From Whalleya microplaca (taxonomy: Eukaryota; Ascomycota; Sordariomycetes; Xylariales; Xylariaceae): a DNA stretch of 64,000 nt. Shown piece by piece: positions 38,606 through 48,471 of the stretch. The translations under genes and the position numbers were made by a program. A model generated the notes under the pieces. The model worked only from the letters and a program-made list of their open reading frames with translations, was not told the origin of the DNA and searched no databases. The stretch covers positions 495,765 through 559,764 of the forward strand of contig MU385712.1 of NCBI GenBank assembly GCA_022497155.1, read 5' to 3'. The stretch's first letter is position 1, and each line of letters opens with the position of its first letter.

Positions 38606-39035
38606 TCCAAAGCCTAAGGCATGTCGTCGGAGTCGACGCACAGCGCAATTGGTACCCGCGAGGCTCTGTCCAACACAGGTTGCCCTAATATGACTGGATT
38701 GGGGACGATGGTTCGATGTTGTGAATTTGATCGGGAGCTAAGGTACGTACCGATTCGGCTAACCTTTGGTAAGAGATGCGCTGCGTAGGCACCGGGCCGT
38801 CAGTTGATGATACAACTGTTTTCGGCCCGATATTACTATCTAAACCGTAGCGCTGGCTCTTCAATATTACGCATACAAACTGGTGATACTTCGGTACACA
38901 GAAGTACTTTGACAGACAATTTCACATGATTGAGGCTCATCGAGCTTTATTACTTGTACATATATACGCATAGTTCCGGCCATCACGAAGCCACTCCTAT
39001 TAAAACGTCAGAAATCTGAAATCGCCCCCTTCAAC
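38606..39035. promoter_or_regulatory. Divergent promoter region, PPR gene and UPF0587 gene
   Basis: 430 bp between divergent ATG codons, so both promoters and 5' UTRs lie here. TA-rich, with no motif I can assign to a known factor. Confidence 0.5.
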
Positions 39036-39780
39036 ATGTATGCTCTTACTTTAACCGCAGAACTGAATGGGTATGTACAAGTTATGCTCACGTCTGTCCT
39101 GGTCGCATGTACTAAATCCAGAACCCATAGAGTCACCAATCTGCGGCCCAAGGATAGCGCTGAGACTCCATTCTGGTATACCTTTACAGTCCAATGCACA
39201 TCATGCCGGGAGACACATGCGAAACCGATTGCCGTGAGCAGATTTGTAAGGCTCCCCTTCATCATGTGATCCATTCTACACCAGATTACTCACACTTATT
39301 CGATACGTCTAGGAGGAGAATGAGTTGAGTGGTAGCAGAGGCGAGGCCAACTTCGTGTGGAAGTGCAAAAACTGCAAGGTCAGTCTTCTATATCCTGCAT
39401 CATGCGCTGCTGTATTATGAGAGCATATTTCTCACATTTAACATATAGCGCGAGTCTTCTTGTTCTATCAAGACGGCACCCAAGTCATATGAACAAACCG
39501 AGCCTCCGAAGCAGCAGCCGATAATCGAGTTTGACTGTAGGGGTCTAGAGTTCACATCGTTTTCTCCAGAGGTGAGTTTAGTCGACGAGTATTTTTTTCC
39601 ACTCATTGGCAGTTTGGCTCATATGAGTATAAGGGAGAATGGCTGGCCGACGGCGTGGAGACCGGTACTAAGTTTGAAGGTATCGATTCGTTGCAGGAGG
39701 GCGAATGGTTCGACTACGATGAGAAGGCCGGAGATGAGGTCAGCATCAAAGACCTGAAATGGGATATCAAGAGGTCCTGA
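39036..39780 (+). CDS. UPF0587/DUF866 CXXC-motif zinc-binding protein, 161 aa
   Basis: Homologue of the conserved eukaryotic CXXC zinc-binding protein family (human C1orf123 type); its molecular role is poorly defined. Five exons: 39036-39070, 39131-39245, 39313-39378, 39449-39571 and 39634-39780, with introns of 60, 67, 70 and 62 nt, all with canonical ends and frame-preserving. The joined protein carries the two zinc knuckles C34-T-S-C37 and C68-K-N-C71, the family signature SGSRGEANFVWKCK, then IIEFDCRGLEF and the acidic C-terminal EGEWFDYDEKAGDEVSIKDL. Length and motif order match the family throughout, so the gene looks intact. No exon is long enough to be noticed alone. Confidence 0.96.
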
Positions 39781-40310
39781 ATCTATTGCCACCATAAACC
39801 AATATCAAGGCATACCCAGCCGAGATGAAAAGTAGTAAAATGATGGATTCTCATCTAGTGACTAGTCCCTAGCTTCCAGACTCTCTGTGTTTCTAGCAGC
39901 TTAAGCTCCAAGAGCAGAACAGCGGTATATTATGGAATTCGTAGTAAAAAAGAGAAAGAAATAAGAAGATGGGAACTCATGGTTAGGGGAAGGGATATGT
40001 GTATATACCTGGTATCCATTCAATGATCGAGAGTACCTTGAGGTACATGCGTTACGCGGGGCAGGCGATCAAATTGCCCTGTACGGAGTACCTAGGTAGG
40101 TACATATCTTAGGTACCTGATAAGCAGCTAATCACGATAACAGCTACCCTGCCTGCCTGTAAAAACCCCACCAACCAATTAGAGTTAGAGCAAGGCTGTA
40201 GCTAAAGTCCAAAATTGTAGCGAAGAAGCAAGAGCCTCACTGCCATCCATTCCCCAAGACGCGACCGACCGCCAATTCACCTCTTGCACGACCACATATC
40301 ACCGCCCACC
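39781..40310. other. Intergenic between UPF0587 and SmF genes
   Basis: 530 bp with the 3' flank of one + strand gene and the promoter of the next. It includes the palindrome TACCTAGGTA at 40089-40098 followed at once by further GTACATA/GGTACCT words. No gene. Confidence 0.5.
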
Positions 40311-40862
40311 ATGAGTGTACGCGATTCCCGAAGCCCGTACACTTTGGCTATAACTAATGCTAATCTCAATATGTGCAGTTCGTGCCCATCAACCCGCGTC
40401 CCTTCCTGCAAAACCTGTATGTTCTGTCTTCCGCCTATCCATTCAGCAAGACGGAACGACGATATATAAACTTTTTAGGAACGGCGATGCTAATTTGGAT
40501 GAAATAACAGTGTGAACAAGGACATCGCGGTGCGCCTGAAGTGGGGAGACACCGAGTACCGCGGGAAGCTGGTCTCGATCGACAGCTACATGAACATCCA
40601 GCTCACCAACGCCCAAGAGTACATCGACCAGAAGTTCACCAGCGACCTGGGGCAGATCCTGATCCGGTGCGTTTCTTCCCTTCCATGCCGTAAAATTTGA
40701 GGCGAATGAGTGCAGCACATAATTCAAGGGGAACTTCGTTCGCGGGGTTGGGTAAACACTTAGGCAACTGGACAACTGACTGATCGATATCACAGGTGTA
40801 ACAATGTGTTATGGATCAAGGGCGCTGATGGCGAGAACGGAGACGTCAAGATGGGCGGATAG
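40311..40862 (+). CDS. SMX3: Small nuclear ribonucleoprotein F (Sm F), 88 aa
   Basis: Core subunit of the heptameric Sm ring that binds the Sm site of U1, U2, U4 and U5 snRNAs. Four exons: 40311-40316 (only ATG AGT), 40379-40416, 40511-40666 and 40796-40862; introns are 62, 94 and 129 nt. The product starts MSFVPINPRPFLQNL. It contains Sm motif 1 (YRGKLVSIDSYMNIQLTNAQ) and Sm motif 2 (IRCNNVLWIKG), and ends in a short Gly/Asp-rich tail. The Arg of the IRCNN motif is split by intron 3. Length matches SmF of other eukaryotes. Its 3' end faces the 3' end of PRMT5, 485 bp away. Confidence 0.97.
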
Positions 40863-41346
40863 AGCGAGCGAGCTAGCTAGCATGGGTGCAATGAGAATGT
40901 GGTTGGTACCTTAGATACTCCCAGGCAGGATGCGGAAAGACAACAAGAACAAGATGCGAGGACAAGTCATGCCATTCAGAATGGAGGAAGACGCAATGGA
41001 ATGGCCAATAGACTACAAAATCATATCTAATGGCACGATATGACGATATGTGTCGAGTAGAGAAGAGAAAAAATAGCCAGCCAGGGAAAAAGGCGTCGGG
41101 TCACGATGGTAATCTTTTTTTGATCATTGCGAAAATACAAGAGACAGACGGTCACATCGACTTTCTGGTCACCTTTCTCAACGAACCCCTGAAGCAGATC
41201 TGAAGCAGAATTCGTTGCTAATGCAAATGCTTTTCCTAACCTTCCCTTCCTTCCGTCCTCACTCTCTCGTCGTATCCGTCGTTTGCCTTGCCGTCCGTCC
41301 TATACCGTCATCGTCATCATGGTCGTCACAGTCATCGTAGTCGTGA
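40863..41346. other. Convergent 3' intergenic region (SmF / PRMT5)
   Basis: 484 bp between converging stop codons, presumably both 3' UTRs and poly(A) sites. T- and A-rich runs only; no gene. Confidence 0.5.
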
Positions 41347-43983
41347 TCACATCAGACAGGCCATCTTCCGACTACTGCACATCTCGGAGCCGCCGACCTT
41401 GACCCTCTGCGTCGGCCCAACCCACATGAAGGCCTCCACCATCCACTCGTACCAGACCTTGGCGTCGTCGGTCTGGCGCCACATGCTGACCTCGAGCTCG
41501 GTGTCGGGCGGGAAGTATAGGGGTTGCTAGAGACACATTAGCTTTCCGTTCTCTTCTCTTGACAGATCACACATGTGTATATCCTTTCAGAGAAACAAAC
41601 AAACTCACCTTCAGCGGGAAGAAGATCGGAAACCAAGAAATCATATCCTTGCTCTTCCGCTCCATCATCTCCGGCAACGTACTCAGTTCAACCTTCCCCC
41701 CATTCCCACCACCCTTTCCTTCTCCCCCATCATACAACACAGCCTCAAAGAACCCCGCAAGCCCATGGACGACCCCCCTAGCCCGACACACGAAAACCAA
41801 ATGCGCGAACCGCGCATTATGATCATTCGCGCCCACACCACCCACCATACTCCCCCCTCCCCCGCCCACGACCCCGCCCTCCCTCCGCGCCGCCACGCGC
41901 GCCATCGTCTTCTCCGGCAGCGGGTGCGCGAATTCCCAGGCCGTCTGGAACCGGCCCCTCTCGGGCACGCCGCGCGCGGCGACGTAGTCGAGCGCGAACA
42001 GGCGGACGACCCACGGCGTGCAGACGCCGTCGGCGCCGCGGGAGCGCACGTCCGCGTGCAGGCGGGGCGTGGCGATGGGCGACAGGTGGGCGGTGTAGGA
42101 GGCCGGGATCGAGAGGCCGTGCGGGGCGGCGAGCACGTGCTGGATCCCGTCTAGGCACTCGGGGGACAGCTCGTTGTCGCCGAAGGAGCCGAGGAGTTCG
42201 GAGATTAGGATGTCTACTTTGCCGTGCTGGGGGGTGGTGGTGGTGGGATCGTGGTTGTTGGTATGGTTAGAGGGGGACGGGGATGAGAGGAGAGGCCCCT
42301 TCCACGCGCGCATATCCGTCTTCACGACGCGCACGCGCCCGCCCCATTCCCGTGCGTTCTGGCGCAGGAGGTACACATACGCATTGGGGTTCTTCTCAAC
42401 GGCCCAGACCTGCACAGGCACGCCCGTGTTCTCGCTCGCGCGCAGCGCGCGCGTGACGAGGGGCCCTCTCCCGGACCCCGCGACGGCGATCACGACCGCA
42501 CCATCACCACCCAGCGACGACGTGGGCTTGCCGCGGGCGCGCCAGTCGCGCAGCGCCGCCGTGATGGCCAGCTCGTACTGCTGGTACTTGACCGGGTCGC
42601 CCTCGAAGACCTCGTACGTGACCGACTCGAGGTTGTCGGACAGCGGCTGCAGCGGCGACTGCAGCCAGTCCTGGAAGTTGGTCAGCGTGTTCTGCTCCAG
42701 GTCGCTGAGCGGCGACTGCTGCCGCTCCAGGTGCCGCAGGTACGCCGCGTAGGGGTTCGGGCCCTGGAATCTGGTGGGCTTGGAGGAGTCTGTGGTTGCT
42801 TGCACGGCGGCGGCCTCGGCGAGCGTGGGGAATGCGGTTGGTGAGGTGGGATCGGCCATCTGCGTGGTAGCCTCGGGGTAAGCTTGCAGCTCCGGCCCGA
42901 CGTCGCAGAGGAGGAAGTAGGGCGCGTGCTTGAGGCGCATGTAGGTGATAATCAGGTCCTGATGATACCTGCTTAGGGAGGGGTGGCCGGCCTTATTTGT
43001 CTGAAAGGTTTGAGGGCCAAATGTTAAGTATTGAAGAGGTTCGGAGAACCATCTTGTCTGAAGCTCCTTCTCGGGGAGGACCCGCGGTATTCTTAGAGCT
43101 GGATTTTCAGTCAGCACGATAGTTTTCAACGAGCGTAGATATGTCTGTTCCTATGCCCAGACACCCTCCAGTGATCAGGGCGGAAAGAGGGGAATACACG
43201 TACCAACAAAAAGCCTCGTGTCGTATTCACATACAGTCCGGATGACATGCCACGAGTCCCAAGAGCTGAAAAGATCGATATCCGCTCCCTGTAACGATCC
43301 GTTCGGGTTGCCCTCCGATAAGGATAAAAGTGCTACCTTTTCTTCCAGTCCAGGTTCGCGATACATAGGAATGTGCAGAATAAAGTTCAGTCGGGTCCCG
43401 ATCAGGAGTGCTTCTTGGATAGCCCGAGCATATTGCGCGATTCCCTGATTGTTACCTGTCTGGATCGCGTCCTGCCTCGGTCCAGGGACAATGATGCTTC
43501 TCACGCCACAGAAGTTGGCATATGCGACCTCGAGATTCAACACCTGTCTGGAAATGCTGGAGACGAGGTGGTTCGGGGAACACAAGTCGATCCAGGGACT
43601 AGAATAGGCGATATATCCACTGGTATACGTTCCAGGAAAGAGCGTAGTATCTTCCGTGGTCAGAGGAGGCACAATTGGGTCCAGAACCGATCCAGGCTGG
43701 TTGCTTTGCTCGAGCTCCGACTGGCTGGCCTCGAGCAGCTTCACTATACGCCCATGGAAATGCTCATTGGTGACTGGCGTGGTAGTGAAAGTGAACTATA
43801 TGCATTTTCAGTAGGTGTAAAACTTAGACGTTCTGAATTGGAATTTCTTACGCCGGCGTTGAGAACTTGGCCATATTGTAAGTCAGTGAGCGTCTCGGAT
43901 CTTGTCGAGTCGTGTTGGCCAATATAGAAAGTTGGCCTGACTTCATTGTAGTCTTCCCCATCCTCCATGTAGTTTTGCGACAT
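41347..43983 (-). CDS. PRMT5: Type II protein arginine methyltransferase PRMT5 (Skb1/Hsl7), 797 aa
   Basis: Transfers methyl groups from S-adenosylmethionine to make symmetric dimethylarginine on substrates such as Sm proteins and histones. Exons: 43983-43852, 43795-43204, 43098-41609 and 41526-41347; introns are 56, 105 and 82 nt. The N-terminal part is the TIM-barrel region. The cofactor-binding motif GSGRGPL is at 449-455, preceded by the conserved NLESVTYEVFEGDPVKYQQY segment whose Phe is diagnostic of type II enzymes. The double-E loop SELLGSFGDNELSPE has catalytic Glu542 and Glu551. The final exon gives the barrel end with VSMWRQTDDAKVWYEW. A low-complexity insertion with Asn/His/Thr runs lies between the cofactor site and the double-E loop, and a Gly-rich one follows in the barrel. 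All key residues are present. Confidence 0.97.
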
Positions 43984-44776
43984 GGTGAGAGATAGTAATC
44001 TTGAGGTCGCCAAGTCGGCCTTGGCCCTTATGTAGAAAGAACGAAAGAATACCTAGAAGGAAAGAAAAAACAAATACCAGATATCGCCGTGGTATTGGAG
44101 GGCTGAGTGGGTGAATGAACCGAGATCAGGAGCCCATGGTCATAAATCAGAGATCAGACAATGTTTCATGACTATTTCTAGTAGGTTTCTAGTAGGAGGC
44201 CCTCCGTCCCAAGTTTCAACGATTGAATGATTGTGTGAATAAAAGTGACTAAAAATTGGCCAATATTTTCGACCCCATTCTACGTTCATTGGCTAGTCTG
44301 CTGGATTTCGCAAGCGAATCCTCATTGTGGTCTAACTGTGGTGGAATGCGTCCCCCAAATCGTTCAACTCCCTCGGCTAACACAGCATATATCTATATAA
44401 CTCAATATTTTCTCTTGTAATGTGCTGTTATTTATATTGCTAGGTATGCACGATAACGCATAGAAAAATTAGAAAAGCCGATTGCTGCTGGCACCAGAAT
44501 CTGATGTGTTGATGTTGGATGGTAAGGTCTATGTTTGATGGTACCGGGTGATGTACTAGGTGAAGCATGTAAGTCTTATCGTTATCGATTATTATCGATT
44601 GTTATCGATTGTTATCGATCATGTGATACGTCCATGGCTTGTGAAATTTCCTAGCTACCCCACGTTCTACTGAGCCCGAAGCTCCAGGGCCGTATCTGTG
44701 TATCTACTTCCTACTCATACCTCCTTATCAGCACCAACATATCCAAGGTGGACAAGCGGTCACCAATTCATCCAAC
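43984..44776. promoter_or_regulatory. Divergent promoter region, PRMT5 and prefoldin subunit 4
   Basis: 793 bp between divergent ATG codons. The distinctive content is the GATA-core array at 44576-44617 (separate entry), about 160 bp upstream of the prefoldin start codon and about 600 bp upstream of the PRMT5 start. No gene lies in the interval. Confidence 0.55.
44576..44617 (-). promoter_or_regulatory. Array of five GATA-factor core sites (CGATAA)
   Basis: TTATCG occurs on the + strand at 44576, 44582, 44592, 44602 and 44612, which reads CGATAA on the minus strand and fits the fungal GATA-factor consensus HGATAR. The last four copies are spaced exactly 10 bp apart, so they face one side of the helix. 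Binding is inferred from the consensus only. Confidence 0.5.
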
Positions 44777-45507
44777 ATGAACCGGCGCATGGTTAGTTTG
44801 CATTCGCTCTTCATTCCCAGCCTCTAGGACTCGTTGCGCTGACCAAACTATGCTCCGTTAACAGCTCACGAAGGAAGAGGAGGCCGCGGGCGAAGAGGTC
44901 GAGGTCCGTCGCGAGGACCAGGAGCGGATCAACAAGTTCAGTCGCCTGCACCAACGGGAACTCAACCTGGAGGAGGAGCTGAAGACGAAAAGTGTACGCT
45001 GAACCGAATACTACTCAACATGCGCGACCCGATCCGCGAAGCATAGTGGCTAACGAAACCCTGCGATATATAGAAAGAGAAGGAGGAACTTGATGATATC
45101 ACCATGGAGCTCGAACTAGCAGACGAGGACGACAAAATACCGTGAGGCGCTCTATTGCTCCATCGTTCTATCGAACCCAGCATACAGTCTGCTACAAGGC
45201 ACAAGTACTGCAGGACAAGTGTCCACGTTGTCGATGTTGTGCTGTGCTGTGCTGGGCTGTAGAGCTGAACACGTACCAAACATGGACGGCGCTGATAATT
45301 TGGCCAACGAACAGATACAAGATTGGCGATGCCTTCTTCCACCTACCGTTACCACAGGCGCAGGAGATGTTGGAAGCGTCCAACTCACGGATAGACGAAG
45401 ACGTGTCGGTGCTGGAGGACAAGCTCGGTACGCTGCGAGAGGAGATGACCCAACTCAAGGTTGAACTATACGCTCGCTTTGGGCGTAGCATAAATCTCGA
45501 AACATAA
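44777..45507 (+). CDS. GIM3: Prefoldin subunit 4 (GIM3 type), 134 aa
   Basis: Beta-type subunit of the hexameric cytosolic prefoldin, which delivers nascent actin and tubulin to the CCT chaperonin. Four exons: 44777-44791 (15 nt), 44865-44993, 45074-45141 and 45315-45507; introns are 73, 80 and 173 nt. The product has an N-terminal helix (EEVEVRREDQERINKFSRLH), the KEKEELDDITMELELADE connection, the hairpin region PYKIGDAFFHLPLPQAQEML, and a C-terminal coiled-coil helix. This order and the length match prefoldin 4. Frames read through intron 3 are artefacts. The inserted MITE lies 369 bp after the stop. Confidence 0.96.
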
Positions 45508-45876
45508 AACATAAAAGCCGACTAATAAGAAGATAAATCATACCATGTTTGCGATGATGCTATCCAGACTCCAGAGCAGACACCACAAAGGACACGAGTG
45601 AAACAATGGGAAGTAGTTGAGTTTATGTCCTCAACATATAACGGTACATGCTACTTTCATGCTACTTTCATGCTACTTTTCAACTGCGAAATTCGATCCT
45701 CCATTCAGGATTTGACATTGTTGGCTTTGTCAGCCATGGAAGTTTCCATCCAATATTCATCATCCCTACGATGAAGAGCTGTCAGCTTGTGTAGCATTGA
45801 AATACGTCGAAATTGGCGACTACATATGCTAACAGGCTAGGTAATAAAGACGAGGGGCGCTAGGGGGTGTTATTAG
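45508..45876. other. Prefoldin 3' flank up to the MITE target site
   Basis: Presumed 3' UTR and flank of the prefoldin gene, with a short tandem CATGCTACTTT unit repeated about three times near 45647-45680. It ends with the left copy of the target-site duplication GTTATTAG (45869-45876). No gene. Confidence 0.5.
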
Positions 45877-46386
45877 CGACCCACCTAGAATTCCCTCCCT
45901 TTTTTCCTAAACTTCCCTCCCCTCCACTTAACATAAGATTAGAATGTAGATAAGATGTCGATTTACCTTAGGTATACATCTACATGCTGGAGGCACTTGA
46001 CGTGTAGTTTTTATCACTTGCGTATTGTTTATATATATATATATATATATGTGTGTGTATATATATGTATATATGTGTGTATATAAAGCGTCTGATTAAG
46101 TAGCGTGGGCTTAAAGGCATTATAGGGATTAGATAGGGTTATTACTGGCTGGAGGTAGGTAGTTGTTGTGAATAGCTTCAAGGTCGCGTAATAAGTGTTG
46201 GAAGCAATTAAAGATAGAATACAAAACAACTACATACTCGGTATATTAGATTTGCACGGATCGACATTACCCGACATTAATTTCCGTATTAGTCTGGCTG
46301 GGCATCTATGTCAGCGTATGACAGCCCTGTCGTAAGTGGATAGGAGGGAAGTTTAGGAAATAGGGGAGGGAATTCTAGGTGGGCCG
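45877..46386. mobile_element. 510-bp miniature inverted-repeat transposable element (MITE)
   Basis: Two 54-bp inverted terminal repeats, 45877-45930 and 46333-46386, agree at 49 of 54 positions (ends CG(A/G)CCCACCTAGAATTCCC). They are flanked by an identical 8-bp direct repeat GTTATTAG at 45869-45876 and 46387-46394, a target-site duplication. The interior has no coding capacity and contains a TA/GT microsatellite at about 46029-46085. The size, non-coding interior and 8-bp duplication fit a non-autonomous DNA transposon, most simply of the hAT superfamily by duplication length. The terminal sequence itself was not recognised, so the superfamily is uncertain. It sits between the prefoldin 4 and App1-like genes without breaking either. 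Confidence 0.88.
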
Positions 46387-46729
46387 GTTATTAGGGGATT
46401 TTTGAAACGACTAACTCCGATAGGGCCACTGTTAACCGTATTCCAGGTGGACCTCAGCTAGCCAAGGAACGAATACCGACGCAGCTACGTAGTGAATCAA
46501 GTGATGTCATCAAAAAGCAATCCATCCTTCAGCTTCCCCGTTCAGCCTGCCTGCCTTGTTGTTTTATTAATAAGAAACCGGACAAGACCCCAGCCGATAT
46601 ATCATATGGATGATAATAACTGGTCGACGAGCTGCTCATCCTACCCTCTCTCCCTTCCTCTGTAACCCTTCCTCTGTAACCCTTCCTTCAACCTCGAGAT
46701 TCGGGCCATTCCCTAAGCTCCTAAGTTAA
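46387..46729 (+). promoter_or_regulatory. Upstream region of the App1-like gene
   Basis: 343 bp from the MITE to the App1-like ATG. A pyrimidine-rich tract ends just before the start codon and includes two perfect tandem copies of CCCTTCCTCTGTAA (46652-46679) plus a partial third. CT-rich stretches near the start are common in fungal promoters. Confidence 0.5.
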
Positions 46730-48471
46730 ATGGCTTTCTTTCACCTCTTCTTGCCGGTATGGTTACTACTGCCTATATCAACTGCAGTTGTAGCAATTCC
46801 TCCTGCCCATCCCTTGATAACACCACCCCCAGACCCCAACGACCGTGTGATACAACGTGACCTTGACCCTGGCAATTATGTTCACAGTCTGTTAGGTAGT
46901 CTTGGAAGCGATGTCTCGAGCTACGTAGCGTCCGGCGTGCCTCAATTCTTCCAAGACTTGCCTAGTGGTGCAGCTGTGGAAAGCTCTTTGGGGATAGACG
47001 ACAAAAGCTTAGCAGCCACGCCAACCTCGGTTTTGAATATACCGTGAGCGAAGCGATATTTACATATTACTCTAACTAGTTCTCTACTAACAGGTTGATA
47101 ATCAGAGCTTATGGCAATTGGACTGATCAAGGATGGAACGTCCGGATACATGGCAACGTGTACAAGCAGCCGAACACCTCGCGGGAAAAGCTCGACGATC
47201 TAGCCAACATTTTCCTCATTGGCACTGACATCGATGAGCTGTCCATACCGGAGCAGGACCAGGCACGAAACGTGACAGCCTCCATCTTCGTCGTTCAGCA
47301 GGGCGACCGCAATGTCACCATCAACTTCGAGAATGACGTCGATGTTCGTCCAGATGCAAGCGGGGGAGTAGTCAATGCTGTATGTAATTGTCTCCAAACA
47401 AATACTTCCTACATTTCCGAGTTCTAACAAGATACGAATGCACAGGAAGGCGGCGCGCAATCGATAGACCTTCCCTACCCAACCACCCCCGAGGGAGATT
47501 TTGACGCCTTCGTCGTTCTCCAGAACACGACCGGCCCCAACGGCGGGCACCTGCTCGCCGGCAACACGACCTCGCGGATCCAAGCGCTCAACATGTACGC
47601 CAACGGGTCAGACATAGGCAACGCGACAGCGTACCTGGTTCCGCCGACCGGCTACACCGTCGTCTCGGACATCGACGACATCCTGCGCGTCACCAAGATC
47701 TACGTGCCGAAGGAGGGCCTCCTGAACTCGTTTGCGCGCGCCTTCACGCCCTGGATGAACATGCCTGAGATCTACGCCAACTGGTCTGCTACGATTCCTG
47801 ACTTCCATTTTCATTACCTGACGACGACGCCTGAGCAGGTCACCAGGAATTACATGGAGTGAGTGCTCACCCTACCCCATTCCCCAGATCAACATACAAT
47901 CGAACAAAACACACATACATATATCCAAATCCCTCCAGGAACTAATCCCCCATCCCACCACCACAGATTCATCTACAAAACCTACCCCCTCGGCTCCTTC
48001 GACACGCGCCCCCTGAACTTCTCCGACGTATCAGCAACGCTCTCGATCCGCGGCTTCCTCCTCACCAAACTCTTCGACACGTTCCCGCGGCGCAAGTTCG
48101 TGCTCGTGGGCGACACCACCAACTCCGACGTCATGCGCGACTACCCGCAGCTCGCGCGCGACCGCCCCGACCAGGTCCAGTGCGTGCTCCTGCGCAACAC
48201 CACCGCCACGGACTCCGAGGACCTGTTTCCCTACGACACGGGCGGGTTCGAGGGCGTGGAGCAGCGGAAGTACATGTTCTTCGTTACCCCCGATGATCTG
48301 CGGGGCGTGGATATCGTGGGCGGCAATTGCTGGAATTCGGCGGTGGTCCAGAATGTCACGTTCGGGTACCAGGGAAGAGGCTTCGGGAACGCGGCGCCGG
48401 GGGCCGCGTGGCGGTGGGGTTGGAGCTGGGTTGCTGTGGGGGTTACGATGGTGCTTGGGTTTGCGTTGTAG
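46730..48471 (+). CDS. Secreted App1-like protein, DUF2183 phosphatase-fold domain, 505 aa
   Basis: Four exons: 46730-47043, 47094-47379, 47446-47858 and 47967-48471; introns are 50, 66 and 108 nt. The catalytic domain belongs to the DUF2183 family, whose yeast member App1 is a HAD-type Mg-dependent phosphatidate phosphatase. Motif I reads VVSDIDDILRVT, with Asp275 and Asp277 present and Ile279 where App1 has Thr. Later conserved blocks are HFHYLTTTPEQVTRNYMEF, YPLGSFDTRPLNFSD and RKFVLVGDTTNSDVMRDYP. Unlike cytosolic App1, it begins with a hydrophobic signal peptide, has many N-glycosylation sequons, and ends in a small-residue segment plus a hydrophobic tail. That suggests a GPI-anchored or secreted protein. 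The substrate outside the cell is unknown. Confidence 0.92.

Noticed and set aside
38606..38641. GTG at 38641 as start of the PPR protein
   Set aside because: GTG initiation is not expected for a fungal nuclear gene, and an in-frame ATG with a good presequence lies 12 codons downstream.
41573..42752. Long + strand frames (193 and 192 codons) opposite PRMT5
   Set aside because: They arise from the GC-rich codon bias of PRMT5 on the other strand; Arg/Ala-rich, without domains.
45142..45315. Frames spanning 45142-45512 read through as a separate gene
   Set aside because: They cross intron 3 of prefoldin 4; splicing gives the conserved PYKIGDAFFHLPL sequence instead.
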